Shown: positions 15,760-24,549 of the stretch, one piece after another
Numbering within the stretch: the first letter of the stretch is position 1
How the letters are laid out: the number at the start of each line of letters is the position of its first letter
Source of the DNA: Saprospiraceae bacterium UBA6168
Lineage (GTDB): Bacteria; Bacteroidota; Bacteroidia; Chitinophagales; Saprospiraceae
Direction: 5' to 3'
Assembly (NCBI GenBank): GCA_002435785.1
Contig: DIUC01000018.1
Span: forward strand, 1 to 30,561
Length of the DNA: 30,561 nt
Translations under genes and position numbers: made by a program
The notes under the pieces: model-generated
What the model was told of the DNA's origin: nothing
What the model saw: only the letters and a program-made list of their open reading frames with translations
Databases searched by the model: none

Positions 15760-18700
15760 ATGTTTACCAAATCTACACAGTTCATCACCAGGTACATGGT
15801 GATGCTCATGATGCTTTGGCTCGTCATGCCCTTGGGCGCACAGGTGCGCACGAAAGCAGACCTTGCCAAGCAACTTCTTCAATCCAAATCGGCAGATGAA
15901 CGGCCAGCCGATGTGGAGTTGGCTACTATGAAAGTCTCGTCAGAGTCCTTCAGCAAGAAGAGTGGTCTAACCCACGTTTATTTTCAGCAGCACATCGGTG
16001 AGATACCGGTGCACGGTGCCATTTTGAACGCCCACGTTACGAAGAACGACGAGTTGCTGACCTTCAGCAGTCGGTTCGTACCGTTGGACGCCACAAAAAG
16101 GCAAGCCAACGTGGTGCCCAAGCTCACCCCCGAACAGGCCCTTCATGCTGCGCTCGCAGCGCTGAACATCAAGGACAAAGGGCTGTTGATTCAAAAATCA
16201 ACGAGCAACGGGCCGCTGCGAGAGACTGTTTTTGACAAAGGAATTGTGGCCGCCGAGGACATCAAGGTGCAGCTCATTTACCAACCCGTCGAAAACCACA
16301 AACAACAAGTTCGGCTTGCCTGGCAGGTGGAAATCTACACCCGTGACCACCAAAACTGGTGGCTGGCAAGGATGGACGCCGAGACTGGCGAGCTATTGGA
16401 CAAGAACAACTACGTGGTGTCCTGCGATTTTGGGCCATCGGCGGAAAGCTGCCACCACGAGCATACCCCGGAAGCACCACACAAGACCTACTTCGATTTG
16501 GGCTTGGACTTTTTGAGCCCGACAAAACCTGAAAATCGCCCGTTCAGCTTGATGTTGGGCAATGAGTACAAAGTTTACCCACAACCCGTTGAAAGCCCCA
16601 ACCACGTGGCACCCTTCCCGCCCGCCGATGGCAGGGTATTGGTGGCCGACCCTGCCAACCTGACCGCATCGCCCTTCGGCTGGCACGACACCAACGGTGC
16701 GCCTGGGGCCGAATTTACTACGACCCAAGGCAACAACGTACATGCCTACACCGACACGGATGCCAATAACGTACCCGACCCAGGCTCCAGCCCGGATGGT
16801 GGCGTTAACCTGATTTTCGACTTCCCACTTGACTTGACTCAGCCTCCGAGTGCTTACCGGCCAGCGGCAGTCACCAACCTATTTTATTGGAACAATTTTA
16901 TCCACGATTTTGCCTATCTCTATGGCTTTGACGAACCAGCGGGCAACTTCCAGCAAAACAACTATGGCAATGGTGGCTTGGGCAACGACTACGTGCAGGC
17001 CGAGGCGCAGGACGGCAGCGGCACCAACAATGCCAACTTTGCCACCCCCGCAGATGGCTCAAGGCCAAGGATGCAGATGTTCATCGGCACCAACCCCAAC
17101 CCTGATGTGGATGGCGACTTCGATAATGGCGTAATTGCGCATGAGTACGCACACGGTATTTCCAACCGCTTCACTGGTGGTCCAAACCAAGCTGGTTGCC
17201 TCAGCAACCAAGAGCAAATGGGTGAAGGTTGGAGCGATTTCTATGCTTTGATGACTACACTGAAGCCTGGTGACCAAGGAACGGACTCAAGGGGCATTGG
17301 TACCTACCTGTTTGGGCAGCCAGCCAACGGCCCCGGCATTCGTCCAACGCCTTACTCGACCAACATGCTGATTAACCCCTCCACCTACGACCTCATCAAG
17401 ACGGCGGCAGTGCCACACGGAGTCGGCTATGTTTGGTGTACGATGATTTGGGACCTTACCTGGGCGATGATTGACGACCATGGCCAAGGAGGAGGGTTCG
17501 ACGTTGCCATGAACCTCGTCAACGAGGGCATGAGGCTGCAGCCTTGCAGCCCGGGCTTCGTGGACGGCAGGAACGCCATCCTCGCCGCCGACTTGGCACT
17601 GTACGGCGGCGCCAACCGCTGCCGGATTTGGGAAGTCTTTGCCCGCAGGGGCCTGGGGTTCAGCGCCAACCAAGGACTTTCCAGCAGCCGCAGCGATGGA
17701 ACGCAGGCGTTTGACTTGCCGCCTTCTTGTGTATTGGATGCCACGCCCGCCACAGCCACCATCTGCGCCCCGGCGAATGGTGTTTACACCTTGATGAACA
17801 ATACTGGCGACCAATTGACGCTTAGTGCTACTGGCAACCCAGCGGGAACAACCGTAAACTTTTCGGTGAACCCGGTACCAACTGCTGGCAATAGCATCAT
17901 GACCATCGGCAACACTGCGGCAGCAGCCCCCGGCACCTATACCATCGTGGTGACAGGCGTCAATGGCCCCAACTCGGTGAACAGGAACGTGACTTTGGTC
18001 GTCCACAATGGCAACCCGGTTGCTCCTACCTTGACAGCCCCTGCCAACATGGCCGTCAACCAAGTTAACCCGCTGCTGACCTGGAACCCCGATGCCAATG
18101 CGGCCACCTACGATGCGCAAATCGCCACCGATGCTGGCTTTACCAATGTGGTGGCGAGTCCTACTGGCCTCACGGCAGCCTCCTACCAAACAACCGGTCT
18201 GGTAAACCTCACTACCTACTATTGGCGGGCGAGGGGCGTGAACTCCTGTGGTACTGGCAACTATTCCGCACCATTCTCATTTACCACCGCCAACATCGTT
18301 TGCAACACCTACGTGAGTACCAATGTGCCAGTCACGATACCAACCACTGTAGCAACGGTAACCTCCACGCTCACAGTGACAGGTTGTGGCGGTTCCATTT
18401 CAGATGTCAACGTCAAGAATTTGAACATCACCCATACTTGGATTGACGACCTCGTGATTGACCTGACCAGCCCAGACGGCACGACGGTCAGGCTGATGAA
18501 CCGCCCTTGCGATTCGGAAGACAACATCCTTATCAACTTCGACGACGCAGCGGCAAGCCCGAACTTCCCTTGCCCGCCCGTTGACAACGGCACCTACAAA
18601 CCCTTCGCAGCCCTTTCCGCCTTTAATGGCAAGGAGGTGGCTGGCGTTTGGACGCTTACAGTAGCGGACGTTGCGAGTCAAGATGGAGGCACCTTGAACG

Positions 18701-21700
18701 CTTGGGGCCTCGAAATCTGCTACGGTCCGAATGAAGTTGTCTGCTACGCTGACACCGACAGCGATACCTACGGCGACCCGAACACCACCCAAACCTTCTG
18801 CGGTACTTGCGGCTCTGGCTTCGTCAGCGACAACAATGACTGCAACGATGGAAATGCCAACGTAAACCCTGCTGCTACGGAAATCTGCAACGGGATTGAC
18901 GACGATTGCGATACCCAAATTGACGAGGGGGGTGTGTGCATCCCGTCCTGTTTTTCCAAACTGTATGGGGCCTCACCGTTCCAAGATTCCCTTTGGGCCA
19001 TTGACACCAGCAACTTTGCGGTGCTGGAAAGGAAAAGCCCTAAGCTCGCCGGCTTTACGGTTACTGGCATAAACGGCCTGACCCGGAATCCTGCCAATGG
19101 GCTGTACTACGCCATCGTGAAAGTGTCGGGTGCGCCCAACAACAACAGGAAACTTTGTACCTACAACCCAGCCGTTGACTCCCTTTACGAAGTGGGCAAC
19201 CTGGGTTCAAACTTCTCCTCCATTACCTTTTCGCCCTCCGGGCAATTGTTCGGGGTAACGGGAGATGGAGCAACGCCGCCAGAAACGTTGTACGACATTG
19301 ACCCGACGAATGCCAACACAACGCTATTGACGGCACTGGGCAATGGCGCCGACGGCGAGGTCATCTGCTACAATCCAGACGACAACATGCTTTACCACTG
19401 GTCTGGCAACAGCACCGTTGTTTTTGAAAAAATACTGCCAACGGCACCTTATACTATAACTGGCATTTCAACGGGGCCGCCTAATGACGAAATTTTCGGA
19501 GCAGTTTATATCGGGAACGGTACCTTCTTGACGAGCACCATTAGTTCGAATTTCAGGGAAGTTACCACGTCAGGCACATGGTCTGCACCAATGGGCAGCA
19601 GCCCTGACGACCTTCGTGGCCTTGCCTTCGGCGATGCCGCAGGAGCCACCACTACTTGCTACCTTGATGCCGATGGCGACACTTACGGAAACCCCAACAT
19701 CAGCGCTCAGTTTTGTGGTGCTTGTGGCGGCGGTTATGTCAGTGACAACAACGACTGCGATGACAGTGACGCCAATGTAAATCCAGCCGAAACGGAGATT
19801 TGCGACTTGGTGGACAACGATTGCGACGGCCTTGTTGACGAAGGCTTCGACCAGGACAATGACACCGTGGCCGATTGCTTCGACAACTGTCCGACCATCG
19901 CCAACACCAATCAGCTCGATACCGACAGCGATGGCTTGGGAGATGCTTGCGACCCTTGCCCGAACGACCCAACCAACCTCTGTGGTTGTACGTTCGTGCT
20001 TCCTGCCAATGGCGCTGCAACGGTGGCTTGCCCAGCACAGGCCACACAGCCAACGCCTCCAGTAGTCGTTGACAACTGCAGCCAACCGGTCATCCCGACC
20101 GGCCCAACCATCACCAACAACCCGAACCCCCTTACCTGCGAGGGAACGAGGACTTATTCTTGGGAGTATAGCAACGTTACCGGTAGCCAGACTTGGAGCT
20201 ATGTTTACACCGTGGAGCGCCTCGACTTTTCCGTGCCAAACGACACGACCATTACGGTGGCTTGCCCCGTACAAGCTACCCAGCCCGTGCCACCCGTGGT
20301 GTTGAGCAATTGTGGTGAAACGATTACGCCAACAGGCCCAGTCGTGGTGAACAATCCGAACCCAATCACTTGCGAAGGCACAAGGACCTACTCTTGGACC
20401 TATACCGACTGCGAGGGTAATTCGCACACATGGAGTACCATCTATGTCATTGAGCGGCTTGATTTCACCGTACCAGCCAATGGTGCGGCAACAGTGGCTT
20501 GCCCTGCACTGGCTACCCAGCCGGCGCCGCCCGTGGTGTTGAGCAATTGTGGTGAAACCATCACCCCGACCGGCCCGGTCATTGTGAACAATCCGAACCC
20601 GATTACTTGCGAAGGCACCAGGACTTACCAGTGGACGTACACCGACTGTGAGGGCAATAGCCATCCTTGGAGCTTTGTCTATACCATCGAGCGGGAGCCA
20701 TTCACTGTGCCAGCCAATGGCTCGGCCACGGTGGCCTGCCCAGCACTTGCCACTGCACCAACGCCTCCAACGGTATTGAGCAACTGCGGTGAGGTGCTGA
20801 CTCCGACTGGCCCAGTCATCACCAACGTTCCCAATCCTTTGACTTGCGAAGGAACACGGACCTTCACTTGGACCTACACCGATTGCGAAGGCAACTCCGC
20901 AGCTTGGAGCTTCGTCTATACGGTTGAGCGGTTGCCGTTTACCGTTCCCGGAAACGGAGCGGCGACGGTTGCTTGCCCAGCTCAAGCTACTCAGCCAACG
21001 CCACCTGTCGTGTTGAGCAACTGTGGTGAGGTCATCACGCCGACCGGCCCAGTCGTGGTCAACAACCCGAACCCGCTGGCCTGCGAGGGTACACGCACCT
21101 ACACCTTTACCTACACCGATTGCGAGGGTAACTCCGCAACGTGGAGCTTCACCTACACCGTAGAGCGGCAGCCGTTCGGTGTGCCAGCCGATGGTGGCAG
21201 CACTGTGGATTGCCCTGATGATACGGACGCTACGCCGGTGCCACCAGTGGTTTTGAGCAATTGTGGGGAAGTATTGACGCCAGTCCTCCTCAATGTTAGC
21301 GCAAAAGATGGCTGTGAAGGCCACCGCAAGTACACCTTCCGCTACACGGACTGTGAGGGCAATTTTGCAGATTGGTCTTATATCTACTTGGTCGAGTACT
21401 TGGACTTCTCCGTGCCGCCAAGCGAAACGGTGAACGTGGAATGCCCATTGAACGCCTCCCAGCCCGTGCCGCCAGTTGTTTACGACAATTGTGGTAGGTT
21501 GCTGACACCAGATGGCCCTGTCATCACCAGCCAAACTGGCGACGGTGGCTGCGAAGCCTACCGTATTTATACTTGGACTTATAAGGATTGCGAGGGCAAT
21601 ACCCATACTTGGAGCAAGACCTTCAACTTCCTTTACACCGCCGACTTCTTCGTATATCCAGACGTAACCGATTATGTGGCCTGCCTCGATTATGCCCAGC

Positions 21701-23169
21701 CGCCCGTGCCACCCACGATTTATGACATTTGTGGCAACGAAATCGTGGCTTATGGCCCAACGGTAACGGAGGAAATCAATGCAAGCGGCTGCAGTGGCAT
21801 TCGGACTTACACCTATGTTTACGTCAACTGCGGTGGTTTCAGCCATGCATGGAACTTCACCTATTATATCAACGACGACCAGCCGCCAGTAGGTGTTTGC
21901 CCAGGCGGTGGCGGCGGAGCCGTTGGTGGCGGGGCCAGCGTGAACGTCACGAACCTGAACTGCATCTCCGACGTGCCTTGCCCAGATACTTATGATTTCT
22001 CGGTGAAAGCGAAAGAACTACTGGCAGCAGGTGGTTTCAAGGATATTTGCAGCGGCACGAACCTCGTGGTGACATTGGATAGCTGGTCAGCACTCTGGGA
22101 TTGCTCCGACCCTGATGGGGACGGCACTTTCACCTTCGGTCGCACCTTCTACTTCCGCATTGCCGACCAGTGTGGCAACGAGTTCCCAGAGCTTTGCGCA
22201 GTCACCTACTCCGGTGCTTGCCAGCCGCTCAACACCTTCACGCAAACGGCATGGGGGCTGCAAAGCGAAGACCCTTATGACAGTGGCATCAACCTTCAGG
22301 TTATTCAAACCTTGCTGAACAACTTCGGCCCGCTGACCATTGGTGGCAACAACCGCTCGCTCACGCTGACGGATGCGCAGTGCCTTGCCAACCTGCTGCC
22401 CGGCGTTGGCGGTCCCGATGTGTTGGCTGCTTGCCAGCAGGTAAACTGCCTCGGCTGCAACCCAACTGGCCCCGGTGGGATGAAGAACTCGTTGGCCACC
22501 AATGCCATCGCCTTTATTCTCAACATGCGCTACAACGTGCAGTACAACGGGCTGAGCATGCAAGCTATCCGCAGCCAAAGCTTGGGTTGCATTCAACTCG
22601 ACCCAAGTATCGTTTCCTGCTCGTTGGGTGGTGTTTGCCAGTTGCGGGTCTTTGACCAACAGGGCGTTCCGCATTTCTACCCGTACACTTTGGGCGGTTT
22701 GATTGACTTGGTGAACTACTTCCTCGGCGGCAACCTGAACGGCGGCCAATCTGGTGTTTACGCAACGGCGTTGAACAATGCGCTGACCAACGTCAACTCC
22801 AACTGGGGCGGTCAGCCATCACAGCCCAACTGCAACCCGAACCCGGGAGCAACTGGCAACGAAGTCGCCAACAAAGCGTTGCTGCCGACAGGCAATACCG
22901 TTAAGGACAATACGGTTGAGTTCAGCTTGGCACCAAACCCTGCTGGTAGGGAAGTGACGTTCAAGCTCTCAGAACTTGCCGAAAGCCAAGCGGTTACGCT
23001 GGAAATTTACAACAACATCGGCCAGTTGTTGCTCCGCAAGGACTTCGGTAAGGTGCGCTCCGTCAATGAGCGCATTGAACTGAATGGGCTGAGCAACGGC
23101 CTGTACATCGTCAGTGTGAAGGCGGGTACAGAACGCTTCGAGCAGAAGCTGGTGATAAACAACAATTAA
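15760..23169 (+). CDS. Giant secreted M36 (fungalysin-type) metalloprotease with HYR-like repeats and T9SS sorting domain
   Basis: 2469 residues from the ATG at 15760, chosen because a signal peptide follows directly (hydrophobic VMLMMLWLVMPLG, cleavage near GAQ). An ATG at 15715 would add 15 residues. Order: FTP-type propeptide (~50-105) and PepSY-like part (~120-225); M36 catalytic region (~225-660) with zinc motif HEYAH (461-465) and third ligand E489 in GEGWSDF, so it looks active; Ig-like (~661-750); FN3-like (~753-845); proprotein-convertase P domain (~848-989); MopE-like motif (~994-1059); propeller-like part (~1064-1297); second MopE-like motif with a thrombospondin-3-like DTDSDGLGDACD (~1300-1410); eight HYR-like repeats (~1412-2040); Gly-rich linker; an unrecognised Cys-rich part; T9SS type A domain (~2386-2469). 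Probably digests extracellular protein while attached to the surface. It is monocistronic and ends at a strong terminator. Confidence 0.92.
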   Translation: MFTKSTQFITRYMVMLMMLWLVMPLGAQVRTKADLAKQLLQSKSADERPADVELATMKVSSESFSKKSGLTHVYFQQHIGEIPVHGAILNAHVTKNDELLTFSSRFVPLDATKRQANVVPKLTPEQALHAALAALNIKDKGLLIQKSTSNGPLRETVFDKGIVAAEDIKVQLIYQPVENHKQQVRLAWQVEIYTRDHQNWWLARMDAETGELLDKNNYVVSCDFGPSAESCHHEHTPEAPHKTYFDLGLDFLSPTKPENRPFSLMLGNEYKVYPQPVESPNHVAPFPPADGRVLVADPANLTASPFGWHDTNGAPGAEFTTTQGNNVHAYTDTDANNVPDPGSSPDGGVNLIFDFPLDLTQPPSAYRPAAVTNLFYWNNFIHDFAYLYGFDEPAGNFQQNNYGNGGLGNDYVQAEAQDGSGTNNANFATPADGSRPRMQMFIGTNPNPDVDGDFDNGVIAHEYAHGISNRFTGGPNQAGCLSNQEQMGEGWSDFYALMTTLKPGDQGTDSRGIGTYLFGQPANGPGIRPTPYSTNMLINPSTYDLIKTAAVPHGVGYVWCTMIWDLTWAMIDDHGQGGGFDVAMNLVNEGMRLQPCSPGFVDGRNAILAADLALYGGANRCRIWEVFARRGLGFSANQGLSSSRSDGTQAFDLPPSCVLDATPATATICAPANGVYTLMNNTGDQLTLSATGNPAGTTVNFSVNPVPTAGNSIMTIGNTAAAAPGTYTIVVTGVNGPNSVNRNVTLVVHNGNPVAPTLTAPANMAVNQVNPLLTWNPDANAATYDAQIATDAGFTNVVASPTGLTAASYQTTGLVNLTTYYWRARGVNSCGTGNYSAPFSFTTANIVCNTYVSTNVPVTIPTTVATVTSTLTVTGCGGSISDVNVKNLNITHTWIDDLVIDLTSPDGTTVRLMNRPCDSEDNILINFDDAAASPNFPCPPVDNGTYKPFAALSAFNGKEVAGVWTLTVADVASQDGGTLNAWGLEICYGPNEVVCYADTDSDTYGDPNTTQTFCGTCGSGFVSDNNDCNDGNANVNPAATEICNGIDDDCDTQIDEGGVCIPSCFSKLYGASPFQDSLWAIDTSNFAVLERKSPKLAGFTVTGINGLTRNPANGLYYAIVKVSGAPNNNRKLCTYNPAVDSLYEVGNLGSNFSSITFSPSGQLFGVTGDGATPPETLYDIDPTNANTTLLTALGNGADGEVICYNPDDNMLYHWSGNSTVVFEKILPTAPYTITGISTGPPNDEIFGAVYIGNGTFLTSTISSNFREVTTSGTWSAPMGSSPDDLRGLAFGDAAGATTTCYLDADGDTYGNPNISAQFCGACGGGYVSDNNDCDDSDANVNPAETEICDLVDNDCDGLVDEGFDQDNDTVADCFDNCPTIANTNQLDTDSDGLGDACDPCPNDPTNLCGCTFVLPANGAATVACPAQATQPTPPVVVDNCSQPVIPTGPTITNNPNPLTCEGTRTYSWEYSNVTGSQTWSYVYTVERLDFSVPNDTTITVACPVQATQPVPPVVLSNCGETITPTGPVVVNNPNPITCEGTRTYSWTYTDCEGNSHTWSTIYVIERLDFTVPANGAATVACPALATQPAPPVVLSNCGETITPTGPVIVNNPNPITCEGTRTYQWTYTDCEGNSHPWSFVYTIEREPFTVPANGSATVACPALATAPTPPTVLSNCGEVLTPTGPVITNVPNPLTCEGTRTFTWTYTDCEGNSAAWSFVYTVERLPFTVPGNGAATVACPAQATQPTPPVVLSNCGEVITPTGPVVVNNPNPLACEGTRTYTFTYTDCEGNSATWSFTYTVERQPFGVPADGGSTVDCPDDTDATPVPPVVLSNCGEVLTPVLLNVSAKDGCEGHRKYTFRYTDCEGNFADWSYIYLVEYLDFSVPPSETVNVECPLNASQPVPPVVYDNCGRLLTPDGPVITSQTGDGGCEAYRIYTWTYKDCEGNTHTWSKTFNFLYTADFFVYPDVTDYVACLDYAQPPVPPTIYDICGNEIVAYGPTVTEEINASGCSGIRTYTYVYVNCGGFSHAWNFTYYINDDQPPVGVCPGGGGGAVGGGASVNVTNLNCISDVPCPDTYDFSVKAKELLAAGGFKDICSGTNLVVTLDSWSALWDCSDPDGDGTFTFGRTFYFRIADQCGNEFPELCAVTYSGACQPLNTFTQTAWGLQSEDPYDSGINLQVIQTLLNNFGPLTIGGNNRSLTLTDAQCLANLLPGVGGPDVLAACQQVNCLGCNPTGPGGMKNSLATNAIAFILNMRYNVQYNGLSMQAIRSQSLGCIQLDPSIVSCSLGGVCQLRVFDQQGVPHFYPYTLGGLIDLVNYFLGGNLNGGQSGVYATALNNALTNVNSNWGGQPSQPNCNPNPGATGNEVANKALLPTGNTVKDNTVEFSLAPNPAGREVTFKLSELAESQAVTLEIYNNIGQLLLRKDFGKVRSVNERIELNGLSNGLYIVSVKAGTERFEQKLVINNN
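19993..21876 (+). repeat. Eight tandem ~237-bp repeats encoding HYR-like modules
   Basis: Units begin at 19993, 20227, 20464, 20701, 20938, 21175, 21406 and 21646, mostly 237 bp (79 codons). The protein consensus is F-x-VPANGxATVACP, PPVVLSNCGE, TPTGPV, NPNPLTCEGTRTYxWTY, TDCEGNS and WSFVYTVER. Each unit has four regularly placed cysteines. Units 2-5 are closest to each other at DNA level; units 6-8 are more diverged. Such modules are thought to act as extracellular spacers or adhesive domains. Confidence 0.9.
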
Positions 23170-23201
23170 GCAGAATTCTGAAAAGGCTCGCTTAAAATAC
23201 G

Positions 23202-23244
23202 GCGGCAGTTGTCCCATAACGGGGCAACTGCCGCTTGTTTTTTG
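23202..23244 (+). terminator. Strong intrinsic terminator after the M36 gene
   Basis: A 14-bp stem, GCGGCAGTTGTCCC (23202-23215) with GGGGCAACTGCCGC (23221-23234), has one G-T wobble and an ATAAC loop, then TTGTTTTTTG. It starts 32 nt after the stop and separates the M36 gene from the convergent Vsr gene. Confidence 0.9.
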
Positions 23245-23320
23245 TATTGAATTGTATCGCCGAACCCCAGTTCGGCAGTCCAACGCTAAGTTCCAAGAAA
23301 ACACGAGCGAAGAAGGGATT

Positions 23321-23818
23321 TCACTCCAAAAGGAACTCAACATCCCCACCCGCCTCACTGAGCAGCCGCACCACTCGATAGACCGTTGCACCAAATTCCG
23401 CTTTTTTCAGTTCATGCTCCCAGATGCGCACCACCCGCCAGCCGAGGGCTTCGAGTTGGGCGGTCACTTCCAGGTCACGCTGCATGTTGCGCTCGATTTT
23501 CGGAATCCAGAAAGCGGCGTTTTTCTTGATTTTTTCCCGTTTGTGCCGCCAATCGTGGCCGTGCCAGAAGTCGCCATCCACGAAGACGACGGTTTTTTGC
23601 TTCGCAAACACGAGGTCGGGCTTGCCGGGCAGCCGCTTGTCGTGGCAACGGTAGCGGTAGCCGAAGTGCCAGAGTGCCTTGCGCAGCGCTACCTCCGGCT
23701 TCGTGTTTGCGGAGCGGATACGGCTCATCTGCTCCGACCGCTGCGGGGTGGTGTAGAAGCCGGCTTCTTCGGCGAAGCGGGGGACTTTTATCGGTGGTTG
23801 AATATATTGCTTCGGCAT
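23321..23818 (-). CDS. vsr: Very-short-patch-repair (Vsr) family endonuclease lacking the canonical zinc ligands
   Basis: 165 residues. Classical Vsr nicks DNA beside T:G mismatches that arise from deamination of 5-methylcytosine. Family features: MSRIRSANTKPEVALRKAL helix, GYRYRCHDKRLPGKPDLVF with the catalytic Asp (D68), VVFVDGDFWHGHDW with H86, FWIPKIERNMQRD, and GWRVVRIWEHEL. Compared with E. coli Vsr, whose zinc is held by three Cys and one His, the matching positions here read D83, W90 and H135 instead of cysteines, so the structural zinc site looks lost or remodelled. This substitution pattern occurs in many Vsr-like proteins. No cytosine methyltransferase is in the window. It converges with the M36 gene. 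A role in mismatch repair, restriction or defence is possible. Confidence 0.85.
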   Translation of the reverse strand: MPKQYIQPPIKVPRFAEEAGFYTTPQRSEQMSRIRSANTKPEVALRKALWHFGYRYRCHDKRLPGKPDLVFAKQKTVVFVDGDFWHGHDWRHKREKIKKNAAFWIPKIERNMQRDLEVTAQLEALGWRVVRIWEHELKKAEFGATVYRVVRLLSEAGGDVEFLLE

Positions 23819-23822
23819 GAAG

Positions 23823-23830
23823 CGAAGGTA
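23823..23830 (-). promoter_or_regulatory. TACCTTCG box directly before the Vsr start
   Basis: On the minus strand TACCTTCG ends four bases before the ATG. If it is a -7 box the transcript would be nearly leaderless. It overlaps a GGTATTAGGAA word shared with two other junctions, so a coincidence cannot be excluded. Confidence 0.2.
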
Positions 23831-23885
23831 TTAGGAAGACTTACCAGTTTTTGAAGCTTGACGGATCAGGGGCTTTTTGCTCCCA

Positions 23886-24461
23886 TTACTTCTTCACATA
23901 CTTCGTCAAAATCACAATCTGCTGGCCGTTCACCCTGCCCTCAATCTGCTCTGGGTTGTCGAACACCAACCGGATGTTGCGAACGGCAGTGCCCCGCTTG
24001 GCAGTGAAGGTGGCACCTTTCACGTCGAGGTCTTTTATCAAAACGACCGTGTCACCGGTTTCCAAGGCCACGCCGTTGCAGTCCACGTGCTTTAGCTCAG
24101 GGTCTTGGGCGGAGGAAACGGCGGTCGCTTTGGCCCAAGCCAGCGTCTCATCATCGAGGTAGAACACATCGAGCAGTTCGGCGGGCCAACCCGCAGGGCG
24201 CAGGTGGTCGAGTATCCGCCAAGCCAATACTTTTACGGCAGGCACCTCGCTCCACATGCTGTCGTTGAGGCAGCGCCAGTGGTTCTCGTCTGCGGTGGTG
24301 GGGTCTTCGATTTGGGAGCGGCAGGTGTCGCAGAGGAGCGCCAGTTCATCAGCGTGGTTGCCGGGTTTTGGGGCTACGGTGTAGGGGGAAAGCGCTGTGG
24401 TTGCTCCGCAAAGTTCACAGGCTGCGCCACTGCGCTGTTGCAATATTTCTTCGTTGGTCAT
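23886..24461 (-). CDS. PhnA-like zinc-ribbon protein
   Basis: 191 residues from the ATG at 24461. The N-terminus carries a zinc ribbon, C15-x2-C18 and C44-x2-C47. The C-terminal ~70 residues match the PhnA domain: a DCNGVALETGDTVVLIKDLDVKGA region, GTAVRNIRLV and EGRVNGQQIVILTKYVKK. PhnA proteins are widespread; the name comes from position next to phosphonate operons, but the cellular role of most is unknown, and no C-P lyase gene is present. An upstream frame extension to 24524 is rejected because conservation begins at MTNEEIL. It follows the metallo-hydrolase gene on the same strand with an 88-nt gap that contains its own -7-like box. Confidence 0.88.
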   Translation of the reverse strand: MTNEEILQQRSGAACELCGATTALSPYTVAPKPGNHADELALLCDTCRSQIEDPTTADENHWRCLNDSMWSEVPAVKVLAWRILDHLRPAGWPAELLDVFYLDDETLAWAKATAVSSAQDPELKHVDCNGVALETGDTVVLIKDLDVKGATFTAKRGTAVRNIRLVFDNPEQIEGRVNGQQIVILTKYVKK

Positions 24462-24536
24462 TTTTTTATGTTTAGATAGTTTAGCGGGTGTTCGGTTAGT
24501 TCTAATAAACCTCCTAAACCTCAAATTTTCGGAGCG

Positions 24537-24544
24537 TAAAGGTA
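24537..24544 (-). promoter_or_regulatory. Probable -7 box of the PhnA-like gene
   Basis: On the minus strand TACCTTTA is followed by CGCTCCGAAA. The box before the metallo-hydrolase gene (25376-25383) is followed by the same CTCCGAAA, so the two promoters look alike. The expected leader is about 70 nt. Confidence 0.4.
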
Positions 24545-24549
24545 GGTTT

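Noticed and set aside
19570..21846. 758-codon open frame on the minus strand opposite the HYR repeat array
   Set aside because: It is an antisense shadow of a regular, GC3-rich repeat region. Its translation is rich in Trp, His and Arg and repeats with the same 79-codon period, and the plus-strand frame has clear domains.
19993..21876. Regular direct repeats as a CRISPR array
   Set aside because: Units are ~237 bp, continuous and coding, with no short repeat-spacer pattern and no cas genes.
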